NCBI GenBank assembly: GCA_003139095.1
Contig: PLHW01000003.1
Location: forward strand, 1-33,085
Source: Acidobacteriaceae bacterium
Lineage (GTDB): Bacteria; Acidobacteriota; Terriglobia; Terriglobales; Acidobacteriaceae
Reading direction: 5' to 3'
DNA length: 33,085 nt
Part shown: positions 8,181-14,901 of the stretch, one piece after another
How positions within the stretch are numbered: the stretch's first letter is position 1
How the letters are laid out: every line of letters begins with the position of its first letter
Translations under genes and position numbers: made by a program
The notes under the pieces: model-generated
What the model was told of the DNA's origin: nothing
The model's database searches: none
What the model saw: the letters and a program-made list of their open reading frames with translations, nothing else

Positions 8181-8597
8181 TCACGAATCGCGAAACAGCG
8201 CCCGGAAACCTTCCTGCTCAAAATGCCGGTCGTTGGTAAGAACCTCGGTCAGCCCTTCCTTGCGCATCGCCTGCATTGAAATGCAATCAACTAGGCTATA
8301 CCCCTTGTCGGGTCGGGCACGATAGAGCTGAAGACCGGCCAGAAAGGATTCCCGGCTTTGCGGGATCACGCGAATAACCTGGCTCGCCAAGATGCCGGCA
8401 ACACTTTCTGCTGCTTCGCGCCGGATAGACTCCGGCGCAGTTGAAAAAAACGTAAGGTACTCGGTCAACACTTCGTCGGTAGTGACGATGCGCGAGGCTG
8501 CGCGCTCGGCTGTGATAGCCAATGCTCGTTGGTGGGCGCCATCGGCAAAATCGGCGAGCGCAACCCAATAAAACGTGTCGGCGAAAAGCGCGGTCAT
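8181..8597 (-). CDS. PIN-domain ribonuclease toxin (VapC-like)
   Basis: This 138-residue protein is the toxin of a type II toxin-antitoxin pair; PIN toxins are metal-dependent ribonucleases that usually cleave tRNA or rRNA. The acidic active-site residues can be placed at D7 (FADTFYW), E46 (TDEVLTEYL), D104 (YSLVDCISM) and D123 (TNDRHFEQEGF), in the order and spacing of the family, so it looks intact. Its ATG overlaps the stop codon of the upstream antitoxin gene by 4 bp, giving coupled expression with the antitoxin first. It probably stabilises the plasmid by post-segregational killing. Confidence 0.88.
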   Translation of the reverse strand: MTALFADTFYWVALADFADGAHQRALAITAERAASRIVTTDEVLTEYLTFFSTAPESIRREAAESVAGILASQVIRVIPQSRESFLAGLQLYRARPDKGYSLVDCISMQAMRKEGLTEVLTNDRHFEQEGFRALFRDS

Positions 8598-8854
8598 GCC
8601 TCTTTTTTTGGCCAGCCGTAGATGTAGTGATCGTGCTGGCTGGCACCGTCTTTGGGCATGGTGGCCATGACTTCAGGTGGTACGTTGCGCATGCGGGAGA
8701 GAACAATGTCCGCTGCGGTCTGCATGGGCCGCTCGCCCGATGATTCGTCACTAGCCAGTTTCTTGATCCAGGCTTCAAGGGTGAGACCGGACGCCGCCGC
8801 TTTTGCTTTTAGCGTCGCTGCCTGTTCATCGGAAATCTCGATCTTCACCGTCAT
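8594..8854 (-). CDS. Antitoxin partner of the PIN toxin
   Basis: The 86-residue protein begins MTVKIEISDEQAATLKAKAA, then GLTLEAWIKKLA, a ribbon-helix-helix-like N-terminus as in many small antitoxins. The C-terminal half is acidic and flexible (PPEVMATMPKDGASQHDHYIYGWPKKEA), the kind of tail that occupies a toxin active site. The WPKKEA ending is common in antitoxins paired with such PIN toxins. I placed the start at 8854, where AAGGGA lies 6-7 bases upstream; longer in-frame starts (8875, 8935) have no good ribosome site. It overlaps the toxin by ATGA. Confidence 0.75.
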   Translation of the reverse strand: MTVKIEISDEQAATLKAKAAASGLTLEAWIKKLASDESSGERPMQTAADIVLSRMRNVPPEVMATMPKDGASQHDHYIYGWPKKEA

Positions 8855-8964
8855 AGGAAATCCCTTGGCCTTCATTGTAACAGTGTCGATCTTACGCTCA
8901 TTTGGTGGGTTTGTCATGGAAGATCTGTGATTCAACAGAAGGTTTTGGTGTTCGTGGATAGCAG

Positions 8965-8995
8965 GCCGGAAAGGGGCGGTTCATCCCTTTCCGGC
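8965..8995. terminator. Strong stem-loop (11-bp perfect stem)
   Basis: GCCGGAAAGGG and CCCTTTCCGGC pair perfectly around a 9-base loop. It lies upstream of the toxin-antitoxin operon and at the far end of the replication region. No T-run follows on either strand, so it may be a Rho-assisted terminator or a structured element of the origin rather than a classical terminator. Confidence 0.5.
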
Positions 8996-8999
8996 TTGT

Positions 9000-9240
9000 A
9001 AGGGACAGGTCCGCAGCGGAGAGTCCTGCTCAAGGATGGCGACGTAGGAGCCACCGCGTAAGCGGCGGTCACGTCCTTGACGGGCTCGTGAGCGTAGGGC
9101 GGCGGAGAAGGTCAAGGAAGGGGCCGGCGCTGGAGGTCCCGTCCTTGGGAAGCGAAGGCCCTCAATGGGCCTGAGCTTCCTGGGGGTAGCACTACCCGGA
9201 GAATTTCCACAAGCGAGGGCTGCTGACTATTGTTCGTGTA
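9000..9240. other. Non-coding, hairpin-rich region next to the origin
   Basis: No convincing gene is present. The region holds a nested hairpin (GGAAGC 9148-9153 with GCTTCC 9175-9180, enclosing GGCCC 9157-9161 and GGGCC 9167-9171) followed directly by a second one (GGGTA 9184-9188, TACCC 9193-9197), and a DnaA-box-like TTTCCACAA at 9205-9213. The compact paired stems suggest either a structured RNA controlling replication or part of the origin. Confidence 0.5.
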
Positions 9241-9260
9241 TATGACACCACTACATGTAT

Positions 9261-9409
9261 GTGAGGGTGTTTCAGCGGTCAGTGGTGAGGGTGTTTCAGC
9301 GGATTGGGGTCGGGGCGATGAGGGTGTTTCAGCGGGCGGCAAACCTTTGATTCGATAGGCTCGTGAGGGTGTTTCAGCGGGCGATTTAGGCGGTGAGGGT
9401 GTTTCAGCG
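9261..9409. repeat. Five 17-bp iterons of the replication origin
   Basis: Five direct copies of GTGAGGGTGTTTCAGCG start at 9261, 9285, 9318 (first base A), 9363 and 9393. Spacing is 24, 33, 45 and 30 bp. They lie just downstream of the repA gene. Direct repeats of this size next to a RepA gene are the usual initiator binding sites (iterons), which act both in initiation and in copy control by handcuffing. An AT-richer stretch (9229-9260) lies at one side and candidate DnaA boxes at the other. Confidence 0.88.
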
Positions 9410-9425
9410 TGGAAGAGCCCGGGGA

Positions 9426-9447
9426 ATCCACAGGCTTGTGCACAAGC
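9426..9447. promoter_or_regulatory. Candidate DnaA boxes and palindrome at the origin
   Basis: AATCCACAG (9426-9434) and the 14-bp perfect palindrome GCTTGTGCACAAGC (9434-9447), which contains TTGTGCACA on both strands, resemble DnaA boxes (TTATNCACA) with one or two changes. They sit between the iterons and the 3' end of repA, as expected for an iteron-type plasmid origin. Confidence 0.55.
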
Positions 9448-9467
9448 GCGGTGGAAATCGCGCGGGA

Positions 9468-10469
9468 TCAGCGGGCGAGAGCTTTGGGGCTGATGGACGG
9501 CGCGCACGGGCGGATTTCGAGGCAGCCAGTTGGCGTGGCGTAGTCGAGTGTTGGCCAGCAGAGCTTGAGCTTTCGCAACTCGCGCAGAATGTCCTTGCGG
9601 AAATCGCGGATGACGTACTTGTCGGTAACTTTGGCAGGGTCGGCGCCGAACTGGATATAGAGCCGTTCCCAGGGCAGACGCTCGGACTTCTTGGTGCGCG
9701 TGTACAGCGTGAAGGTTTTGTACGAAAGCCACATGTAGAGATCGATCCCCAGAGAGGAGCGCTTCATCTCTCTCAATATCCGCATGTCGAGGGGAACCGG
9801 ATGGGCGATGATTTCGTTGAAAAAGGCCTCGCCGAGAAAGATGCGGCTCTGCCATAGCGTGTCCTGGTCCGGCTTGCGGTAATTCCACCACAACTCCGTG
9901 CGATCGGCGATCGAGGATGATGCGGTCGCTTTGTGGCCTGGCGCTTCGTAGATGAGCTGGACATGGGCGTTAAACAGTCGGTCCACCTGGTGGCGGAGCC
10001 TGGTGCGGTCGCCGCGGTCGCCTCCGCTGTCCGAGTGCATACCAAGCTGGCGCATGAAGGCCGCGAGCGAGTTGCCGAGAATGAGTTCTCTTTCCTTCGT
10101 CCGGACGGCTTCCGTTGAAACCCACGCCAGCAGCAGGCGCGGCAGGTTTCCGAAGGGGAGCTTGTTGTCGCCGCCTGCGATCATGATGAGCTTGTAGGGG
10201 CCGTTCTGGCGCTTGTACTGGAGGCGGGAGCCTGGATCGGTGCGCGGCAGCGAGCACAGGGTCAAGAGGCGGGCCATAAAGCCCATGTCTGCGTTTGGGT
10301 CGTCGCCGATGCCGGCGAGAGCGTCGATCTGCTTGAGGCGGGTGAAATGGTGCTTGCCCTGAACGGTCAGGGCCTTGATGGGTTCGGGCTCGCGTTGCGG
10401 GGCGGTGATCTCCTCCATCCCCGGAAGGATTTCACTGACGTGCGTGAGTCCCCTGCCCTGTTCCGTCAC
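9468..10469 (-). CDS. repA: Plasmid replication initiator RepA
   Basis: The 333-residue protein fits the plasmid RepA family (RepA_C type) found on broad-host-range plasmids of Proteobacteria. It binds the iterons and recruits host DnaA and helicase to start replication. Typical conserved stretches are MGFMARLLTLCSLPRTDPG, then YKLIMIAGGDNKLPFGNLPRLLLAW, DRLFNAHVQL, and FFNEIIAHPVPLDMRIL with the following SLGIDLYMWL. The start is a GTG at 10469, 8 bp after the stop codon of the upstream RHH partition gene, so it is probably translated by coupling from that gene. The iteron array lies directly beyond its 3' end. Length and sequence are intact. Confidence 0.9.
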   Translation of the reverse strand: MTEQGRGLTHVSEILPGMEEITAPQREPEPIKALTVQGKHHFTRLKQIDALAGIGDDPNADMGFMARLLTLCSLPRTDPGSRLQYKRQNGPYKLIMIAGGDNKLPFGNLPRLLLAWVSTEAVRTKERELILGNSLAAFMRQLGMHSDSGGDRGDRTRLRHQVDRLFNAHVQLIYEAPGHKATASSSIADRTELWWNYRKPDQDTLWQSRIFLGEAFFNEIIAHPVPLDMRILREMKRSSLGIDLYMWLSYKTFTLYTRTKKSERLPWERLYIQFGADPAKVTDKYVIRDFRKDILRELRKLKLCWPTLDYATPTGCLEIRPCAPSISPKALAR

Positions 10470-10477
10470 TGTGTTTG

Positions 10478-10750
10478 TTAGTGCGGCGCTATCTCTGGCT
10501 TGCCGTACTTGGCGAAGAGATCATTGTAGGCCTCGGCTATCACGTTTTGCATGGTCGTGTGCCGTTCGGCGGCAAGGATCTTGATCTGATCTCGGACCTG
10601 TTGAGGAAAATGCACGGTTATCGGCCGGACGCCCTGGCGCGGCACGGCGATGTTTTTTGACGGTCCGGCCTCTGCTGGCGCGGACTTTTTGCGCGTGCTG
10701 CCGGCGCTATCGGCCAACAGCGTAGCCAGATTGGGTTTCTTGGCGCTCAT
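10478..10750 (-). CDS. Ribbon-helix-helix partition protein (ParB/ParG-type partner of ParA)
   Basis: The 90-residue protein has a basic, flexible N-terminal tail and a C-terminal ribbon-helix-helix domain (PITVHFPQQVRDQIKILAAE, then TMQNVIAEAYNDLFAKYG). Small proteins of this form, encoded right after ParA, bind the plasmid centromere and stimulate the ParA ATPase in type Ib partition. The ATG at 10750 lies inside the 3' end of parA (44-bp overlap) and is supported by a strong AAAGGAGG 9 bases upstream. The repA gene follows 8 bp after its stop. It may also repress the operon, as ParG and omega do; the palindromes and repeats upstream of parA are candidate sites. Confidence 0.8.
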   Translation of the reverse strand: MSAKKPNLATLLADSAGSTRKKSAPAEAGPSKNIAVPRQGVRPITVHFPQQVRDQIKILAAERHTTMQNVIAEAYNDLFAKYGKPEIAPH

Positions 10751-11384
10751 TCCTAGTTTCCTCCTTTGCTAGAACCCTATAAATATACTTGTAGACTTTC
10801 CTGATTTCCTCGGCGGCTTTGCCGGCCGGATCGTATTCTTCCGGCGTCTGGCCGAGCGCGCCCGCGTCTCCGAAAGAAGCGCGCGCGCCGATCGTATGCG
10901 GGCAAACGTGCATACCCATTTGGTCGAGGGCCTGGCGGGCCTGCTCCTGGCGGTTGCCTTGCGCTGGCACGGCGTTGAGGATGACAAGAGCCGGTCTGTT
11001 ATCGGCAAGAGCGAGCAATTTGCTGGTGTTGGGCACCGTCTCAAGATCGTAGGCCTGGGGGCGGCATGGAATGATAATCAGATCGGCGACGCCGGCGGCG
11101 GCAAGCGCTGACTGCTCGGACCTGGCCGGGGTGTCGATGATGACGAGATCGATGCCGTTCTGTTCGGCTTTCTGCAGGGCGGCGGAAAGGCGCGAGGGCT
11201 GCGCGTCGATGACAATGGGGCTGTCGGTCTTCCGGCGGTCGCTCCAGTTGCAGGCGGTCCCCTGTGGATCGAGGTCGATCACCAAAGCCTTGAGCTTGGC
11301 TGTCGTGGCCGCAACGGAGAGCGCAAGTGCAAGCGTTGTCTTTCCGGTCCCGCCCTTTTGGGCGATGAGGGCAAGCGTTCGCAT
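10707..11384 (-). CDS. parA: ParA-family partition ATPase
   Basis: The 225-residue protein is a short (type Ib) ParA that moves plasmid copies apart using the nucleoid as a track. It has the deviant Walker A KGGTGKTT at residues 10-17, Walker A' LVIDLDPQGTACNW (about 34-47), the switch motif LVIIDTPA (about 79-86) and the usual C-terminal helices. It lacks the N-terminal DNA-binding domain of type Ia ParA. AGGAGG precedes the ATG. It is the first gene of the parA-RHH-repA operon, so partition and replication are expressed together. The region in front (11400-11460) has palindromes and 8-bp repeats that may be the centromere and operator. Confidence 0.93.
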   Translation of the reverse strand: MRTLALIAQKGGTGKTTLALALSVAATTAKLKALVIDLDPQGTACNWSDRRKTDSPIVIDAQPSRLSAALQKAEQNGIDLVIIDTPARSEQSALAAAGVADLIIIPCRPQAYDLETVPNTSKLLALADNRPALVILNAVPAQGNRQEQARQALDQMGMHVCPHTIGARASFGDAGALGQTPEEYDPAGKAAEEIRKVYKYIYRVLAKEETRNERQETQSGYAVGR

Positions 11385-11401
11385 GGGGCCTCCTGATTCT
11401 T

Positions 11402-11460
11402 CTACTTTGCTAAGTGTAGCATATGCTCGAACGAGCGAAGTAGGATAGTAGGGTTGTATA
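11402..11460. promoter_or_regulatory. Palindromes and 8-bp repeats upstream of parA: candidate operator/centromere
   Basis: The segment holds CTACTTTGC (11402-11410) inverted against GCGAAGTAG (11435-11443), the perfect palindrome AGCATATGCT (11418-11427), the overlapping GCTCG-AA-CGAGC (11425-11436), and degenerate 8-bp units GAAGTAGG and ATAGTAGG (11437-11452) followed by GTTGTATA. The last part resembles the arrays at 7101 and 8154. Its position directly upstream of parA suits autoregulation and partition. Confidence 0.6.
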
Positions 11461-11468
11461 GTGTGAGG

Positions 11469-12065
11469 TTACCGCTGTGGGCCGCGCTGGCGCTGCTGCT
11501 GCCGGGTGGGGTCCATGTCTTTGTCGCGGTTGGGGTCGGCCTGGTTTGCCCGCTCGGCGTAGTTCTGCTGTTTAATCAGTTCGGCGTAGCGGTTCGGCGC
11601 GCGGGGCCTCATGGGGGTTACGGCGCTGCTGCGGTCGGGCTCTCGTGACAACTGGAGGGGCGGGGGAGTGCGCCCAGCTTGATTCTGGTGCGCATCGAGC
11701 CGGTTGTCGATCTGTACGTTGTACTCCTTGGCGACGTTCTTTAGGTACTGCTGGTCTTGCGTCTTGATTTGGGCCGTGGCCTCGTTGGCCGCCCTTGCGT
11801 GGCCGGTCTCGCCCAGATACGGCTGGCGCTGCATTCCTGCAGGCGTGAGCTGCGGAGCGTTGGCGGATTTAATCTTCTGGTCCCGCAGATCCACGACACG
11901 CTTGTCGAAATTCTGCTGCTGCTTGTCGCGCTCCTGGGCAAGCTTGGCGTCGCGGGCGTTGGCGATGCCGCCAAGGTCCTGGCGCATCTTCGGATCGGTG
12001 ATCGCGGCGATGCGCTCGGCGCGGATCTGTTCCGGTGTTTTTTGCGGGCCGGATTGGCCGTCCAT
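11469..12065 (-). CDS. Hydrophilic protein with the relaxase-like C-terminal motif
   Basis: I do not recognise the family. The 198 residues are rich in Gln, Arg, Asp and Ala with no membrane segment; residues 10-70 are predicted by eye to be helical and coiled (RAERIAAITDPKMRQDLG, then DKQQQNFDKRVVDLRDQKI). The notable part is RYAELIKQQNYAERA at residues 159-173, followed by a 25-residue tail ending QRQRGPQR. The same motif occurs near the end of the relaxase (13010-14299) and of the protein at 18027-18503. This suggests a protein handled by the same transfer machinery, perhaps exported with the DNA. It lies alone between parA and the DUF6314 gene, transcribed on the minus strand. Confidence 0.7.
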   Translation of the reverse strand: MDGQSGPQKTPEQIRAERIAAITDPKMRQDLGGIANARDAKLAQERDKQQQNFDKRVVDLRDQKIKSANAPQLTPAGMQRQPYLGETGHARAANEATAQIKTQDQQYLKNVAKEYNVQIDNRLDAHQNQAGRTPPPLQLSREPDRSSAVTPMRPRAPNRYAELIKQQNYAERANQADPNRDKDMDPTRQQQRQRGPQR

Positions 12066-12166
12066 ATCGTCCGCTTTTTATTATCGGCCAAAAACGCCGG
12101 GGCGGGGAACCGGGACGGGTCCGCCAAAACTTGACGCCTGGCGCGGCCTTCCATACCCTGAAGGCA

Positions 12167-12730
12167 ATGGCAAAGCTGTTCCAGCCGTTGCAAATCTCCG
12201 GTCATGCCTCGCGCCGGCCCGACCTTGATCCGGCTGGGTCGAGCGCAGCTCGTCTTCTCAAAAGCCTGGAAGGCCGCTGGACGCTTTCGCGAACGGTGGA
12301 CGGGTTTGGAAAAATGAGCGGTTTCGCCAGCTTCCGGCGCGTCATGGTAGGTCTGGAATACCGGGAAGAAGGAATTCTCACGCTCGATTCAGGGAGCAGC
12401 CATTCCGCCTTCCGCAGGCTGTTTTACTGCGAGGAAGACGAGGCCATTGTCATCCGCTTCCCGCCCACGTCCGAACCGGGAGCTATTCTCCATCGCCTAG
12501 CGCTCATCAAGACGGGTAACGGTCCCTGGCCGCTCGAAGCGGCCGACACCCACTACTGCGGGCAAGATACCTACCACGGCATATACAGATTCGAGACGCC
12601 GGTCACGATCAGCACTGAAATCGCGGTGCGAGGACCCAAGAAAAATACGACGATCAACACGCTCCTTCGGAAATCAGCTTCGTCCCGTCAGGTTGCGGGA
12701 AAGCTGGGCTGGCGGAAAGCTGGAGCTTGA
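12167..12730 (+). CDS. DUF6314 family protein
   Basis: The 187-residue protein matches the DUF6314 family, whose role I do not know. Typical features are an early LEGRWTLSRTVDG followed by GFASFRR, then the pattern LEYREEGILTL, a FYCEEDEAIVIRFP strand and the late HYCGQDTYHGIYRF. The series of short strands suggests a small beta-barrel, lipocalin-like fold, which would bind a small molecule; that is inference. I chose the ATG at 12167, close behind GAAGG; longer frames begin inside the oppositely directed gene. It is the only plus-strand gene in this part and looks like cargo placed among mobilisation genes. It converges with the small gene at 12747, with a strong hairpin between their ends. 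Confidence 0.75.
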   Translation: MAKLFQPLQISGHASRRPDLDPAGSSAARLLKSLEGRWTLSRTVDGFGKMSGFASFRRVMVGLEYREEGILTLDSGSSHSAFRRLFYCEEDEAIVIRFPPTSEPGAILHRLALIKTGNGPWPLEAADTHYCGQDTYHGIYRFETPVTISTEIAVRGPKKNTTINTLLRKSASSRQVAGKLGWRKAGA

Positions 12731-12746
12731 TGCGCCTTGGCTTGGA

Positions 12747-13013
12747 TTAAAACGGCCGCGGCGCTTTGGCCTTACGCGGCCGCTTGGAAGGATCGAATCG
12801 CGGTGCGGTCATTTCCCTCGCGGTAGCGCGCCAGTACGATCTGAGCTTTGATGGCAGGTTGCAGGCCGTCAAGAGCCAGGCAACCTGCTTGATGGTGGCG
12901 CGGAGTTTTTGCGCCGGCCTGAAGATGTCCAGCAGGTTGCCCATGAGGGCGGGGAAGTGGCGGAGGGTGGGTTTGGATCGCTCCGGCTGGTCCGCTTCGC
13001 CGGAGCGCATCAT
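12747..13013 (-). CDS. Small basic hypothetical protein coupled to the relaxase
   Basis: The 88-residue product is basic, with a central amphipathic stretch (LRHFPALMGNLLDIF, then ATIKQVAWLLTACNL) and a very basic tail (DPSKRPRKAKAPRPF). No family is recognised. Its ATG overlaps the relaxase stop codon (ATGA, 13010-13013), so it is translationally coupled to the relaxase. This is the main reason to believe it. It could be a small accessory DNA-binding protein of transfer. Confidence 0.55.
   Translation of the reverse strand: MMRSGEADQPERSKPTLRHFPALMGNLLDIFRPAQKLRATIKQVAWLLTACNLPSKLRSYWRATAREMTAPRFDPSKRPRKAKAPRPF
12753..12782. terminator. GC-rich hairpin between convergent genes
   Basis: CGGCCGCG (12753-12760) and CGCGGCCG (12775-12782) form an 8-bp perfect stem at the meeting point of the DUF6314 gene (+) and the small gene downstream of the relaxase (-). 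On the minus strand it is followed by TTTTAATCC, so it may end the relaxase transcript although it overlaps the last codons of that small gene. Confidence 0.45.
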
Positions 13014-14299
13014 CGGTCCCGGTCCGGCTTTCGCTCGCGCTCCTGCTCTTCCTTTTCCCGCTCGCGCCCGGAGTCCTGCTTCTGGTCGTCCTCCTTGGCG
13101 CGCTCGTCGTACTTCTGCTGGCCGATCAGCTCCGCGTAGCGGGATGGGCTACGCCGGCGCGGCGTTGCGGGTGGAAGCTCCGGCTGTTCGAGTGGCGCTG
13201 GCGGCTTGGGTTCCTCGGCGTGTTCCGGCTCTGGCGGCTCCGCACGGCGTTCCATGGCAGGGGCGGGAAGCTCGGGCTGTTGGGCTGCCGGTGGCGCCGG
13301 TTCCGGCGCGGGCGGAGCTGGTGGCGGCTCCGGCTGCGCATGGCGTCCCAGGGTAGGGGCTGGAAGTTCTAGGATGGGGGCGATAAGCTCGGGCGGTCTG
13401 GCCGCCGCTGGCGGCTCCCGTTCGGGGGGAGGCTGGGCCTGGCGCGGTTCGGACTGTTCCCAGATGGCATCCGCCGCCCGGACGGTCTTCTGGATGCGCT
13501 GCATCCGCCCGGCCCGCTCGGCCGCCTGCTGCTGCTTGAGTTCGGCCAGGCGTTCCTCGATCCCGGCAAGTTCGTTCTTGAGGAGATCGATGTTGTCGTT
13601 CGAGGCCTTGATCTGGCGATTCTGCTCGCCCTTGTCCGTGGGAATGCCGCGCCGCTCCATTTCATTCACGTTCGGGCCGACATGGGTTGTCGGCTCGCGG
13701 TCGATGCCCTGATCCGAAAGGCTCCGGTGATCGATGCGCTCCTCGAAACCCTCCCGCTCCAGAATGCGATTCGCGTGGTCGGCCCAGGCCTTGCGCCACT
13801 CCAGCAGTTCCTTCTTGTCGTTCCAGTCACGCACCTTGGCGCCGAAGCCTTGCGGGGTAAGCTCGCGGGTCGTTAACAGGATATGAACGTGGACATTGCG
13901 GATATCGCCTTTGCGGCTGGGGGCGTGGATGGCGAAGTCGGCGATCATGCCGCGGTTCACGTATTGCTCGTCGATGAAGCCACGGACCAGTTCGAGGTTC
14001 AGCCCGAGGGACAGCTCGTGCGGCAGCGCGATGTCGAGGGAGCGGGCAATCTGGCTGTCCTTGCGCTTCTCGACCTTCTCCGCCGTGTTCCAGAGCCGCG
14101 CCCGGTCCTGCATCCCCTCGGGCGTATTGGCCGGCGTGCGTATCTCCGTGTGCTGGACGCCGCGGCGGCGGGTGTAGTCGAAGGTTTTGCCCAGGCGCTC
14201 ATCCTCAAGGATGATGCCGGCCCGGTAGGCTGCCGCCGCAACGACGCTCTGGCCTTTGCTCCGGCAGACGAGCTTGGCGGCGAAATGGTAATCCGCCAT
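13010..14299 (-). CDS. mobA: MOBQ-type relaxase (MobA/MobL family)
   Basis: This 429-residue protein nicks the plasmid at oriT, stays bound to the 5' end and leads the strand into the recipient. The N-terminus is the MobA/MobL signature: MADYHFAAKL, then SVVAAAAYRAG with the presumed catalytic tyrosine Y25 (the position known for RSF1010 MobA), and the metal-binding histidines in VHVHILLTTREL (H137, H139). The relaxase domain ends near residue 240. It is followed by a coiled coil (about 235-285), a Pro/Glu-rich linker (290-380) and a motif RYAELIGQQKYDERA (387-401) shared with two other proteins here, then a highly charged end. No primase domain is present. A candidate oriT lies about 280 bp upstream. 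Confidence 0.93.
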   Translation of the reverse strand: MADYHFAAKLVCRSKGQSVVAAAAYRAGIILEDERLGKTFDYTRRRGVQHTEIRTPANTPEGMQDRARLWNTAEKVEKRKDSQIARSLDIALPHELSLGLNLELVRGFIDEQYVNRGMIADFAIHAPSRKGDIRNVHVHILLTTRELTPQGFGAKVRDWNDKKELLEWRKAWADHANRILEREGFEERIDHRSLSDQGIDREPTTHVGPNVNEMERRGIPTDKGEQNRQIKASNDNIDLLKNELAGIEERLAELKQQQAAERAGRMQRIQKTVRAADAIWEQSEPRQAQPPPEREPPAAARPPELIAPILELPAPTLGRHAQPEPPPAPPAPEPAPPAAQQPELPAPAMERRAEPPEPEHAEEPKPPAPLEQPELPPATPRRRSPSRYAELIGQQKYDERAKEDDQKQDSGREREKEEQERERKPDRDR

Positions 14300-14340
14300 C
14301 GGTCACCCGCCCGTGATCGAGCGGCGGAAGCGCTCCGCCT

Positions 14341-14573
14341 GATCCAGCGGGGAAACGCTGGCCGTGGGTGCCGGGGCGCGGAAGCCCTGGCGCGGGAGGT
14401 CTCGGAGGGGCAAGGCCCTTCTGAGTCCTGGTCCAGCGGGGAAAGCGCTGGCCGTGGGTGTCGGGGGGCGGACCCCCTGACGCTGGGGGTGTTGGGGGAG
14501 CAAGGCTCCCCGACGCTGGGAGTGCCGAGGGAGCAAGGCTCCCTGGCGCTGGGTCTCGGGAGCAAGGCTCCTG
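14341..14573. repeat. Repetitive hairpin array upstream of the relaxase
   Basis: Two imperfect direct repeats (about 14341-14390 and 14429-14480, both with CCAGCGGGGAAA and GCTGGCCGTGGGTG) are followed by a series of hairpins with the same turn: AGGGGC-AAG-GCCCTT (about 14412-14426), GGGGAGC-AAG-GCTCCCC (14495-14511), AGGGAGC-AAG-GCTCCCT (14528-14544) and GGAGC-AAG-GCTCC (14559-14571). Frames through it encode only repeated low-complexity peptides, so I regard it as non-coding. It separates the relaxase start from the candidate oriT. Confidence 0.7.
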
Positions 14574-14580
14574 AGCGCAC

Positions 14581-14615
14581 ACGTTGCCCCTGGCAACGTA
14601 TAAGTGCGCACTTGC
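14581..14615. other. oriT: Candidate origin of transfer (oriT) of MOBQ/IncQ type
   Basis: An 8-bp perfect hairpin ACGTTGCC-CCT-GGCAACGT (14581-14599) is directly followed by ATAAGTGCGCACTTGC. In IncQ plasmids such as RSF1010/R1162 an inverted repeat is followed by TAAGTGCGCCCT, with the nick after TAAGTGCG. Here TAAGTGCGC is identical, placing the likely nick near 14608/14609 on the plus strand. The relaxase encoded next to it is of the same MOBQ family. The AAGTGCGCACTT part is also a palindrome. Two direct repeats follow at 14646 and 14691. Confidence 0.75.
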
Positions 14616-14645
14616 CTTGCTTCGTGACCTCGCTGTCGCGGCTTC

Positions 14646-14714
14646 GGTAATTTTATTGCGCGCTCCGGTGCAGGCTCCTGTTGCGGCATGGGTAATTTTC
14701 TTTCGCGCTTCGGT
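14646..14714. repeat. Two 24-bp direct repeats beside oriT
   Basis: GGTAATTTT is followed by ATTGCGCGCTCCGGT at 14646-14669 and by CTTTCGCGCTTCGGT at 14691-14714, a period of 45 bp. Their position just beyond the candidate nic site suits binding sites for relaxosome accessory proteins. The stretch from 14715 to 14901 shows no gene; it contains a TATAAT at 14866-14871. Confidence 0.55.
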
Positions 14715-14865
14715 ACGGGCCGTTGTGGAATATCTTACCGCCGAAGTATTGCCATTTGGCAAACCTGGTGGCTACAAGATGTGCCATTCGTAAAGGATTT
14801 GGAAATTTTTGCGCGCGGCATACTCAGGTACCACCACCGTTAGGAAAGCGCTAAACATATGCGGC

Positions 14866-14871
14866 TATAAT
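14866..14871 (+). promoter_or_regulatory. Candidate -10 box for the mobilisation operon
   Basis: A perfect TATAAT lies 30 bp in front of the ATG at 14902. No good -35 hexamer is seen 16-18 bp upstream (TAGGAAAG is the nearest), so activation or a weak promoter is likely. Confidence 0.4.
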
Positions 14872-14901
14872 CCCGGAAAGACTTCACCAAAGGGGGCGGC
14901 G

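Noticed and set aside
9261-9409. CRISPR array
   Set aside because: Repeats are only 17 bp, spacing is irregular (7-28 bp between units), and they lie next to repA; iterons explain them. No cas genes other than a Cas4-like domain are present.
9112-9891. 259-codon frame on the minus strand
   Set aside because: It overlaps repA in another frame and crosses the iterons; the repeated ETPS peptides come from the iterons.
14303-14689. 128-codon frame on the minus strand upstream of the relaxase
   Set aside because: It runs through the hairpin repeat array, gives a repeated Arg/Pro/Gln-rich peptide, and covers the candidate oriT.
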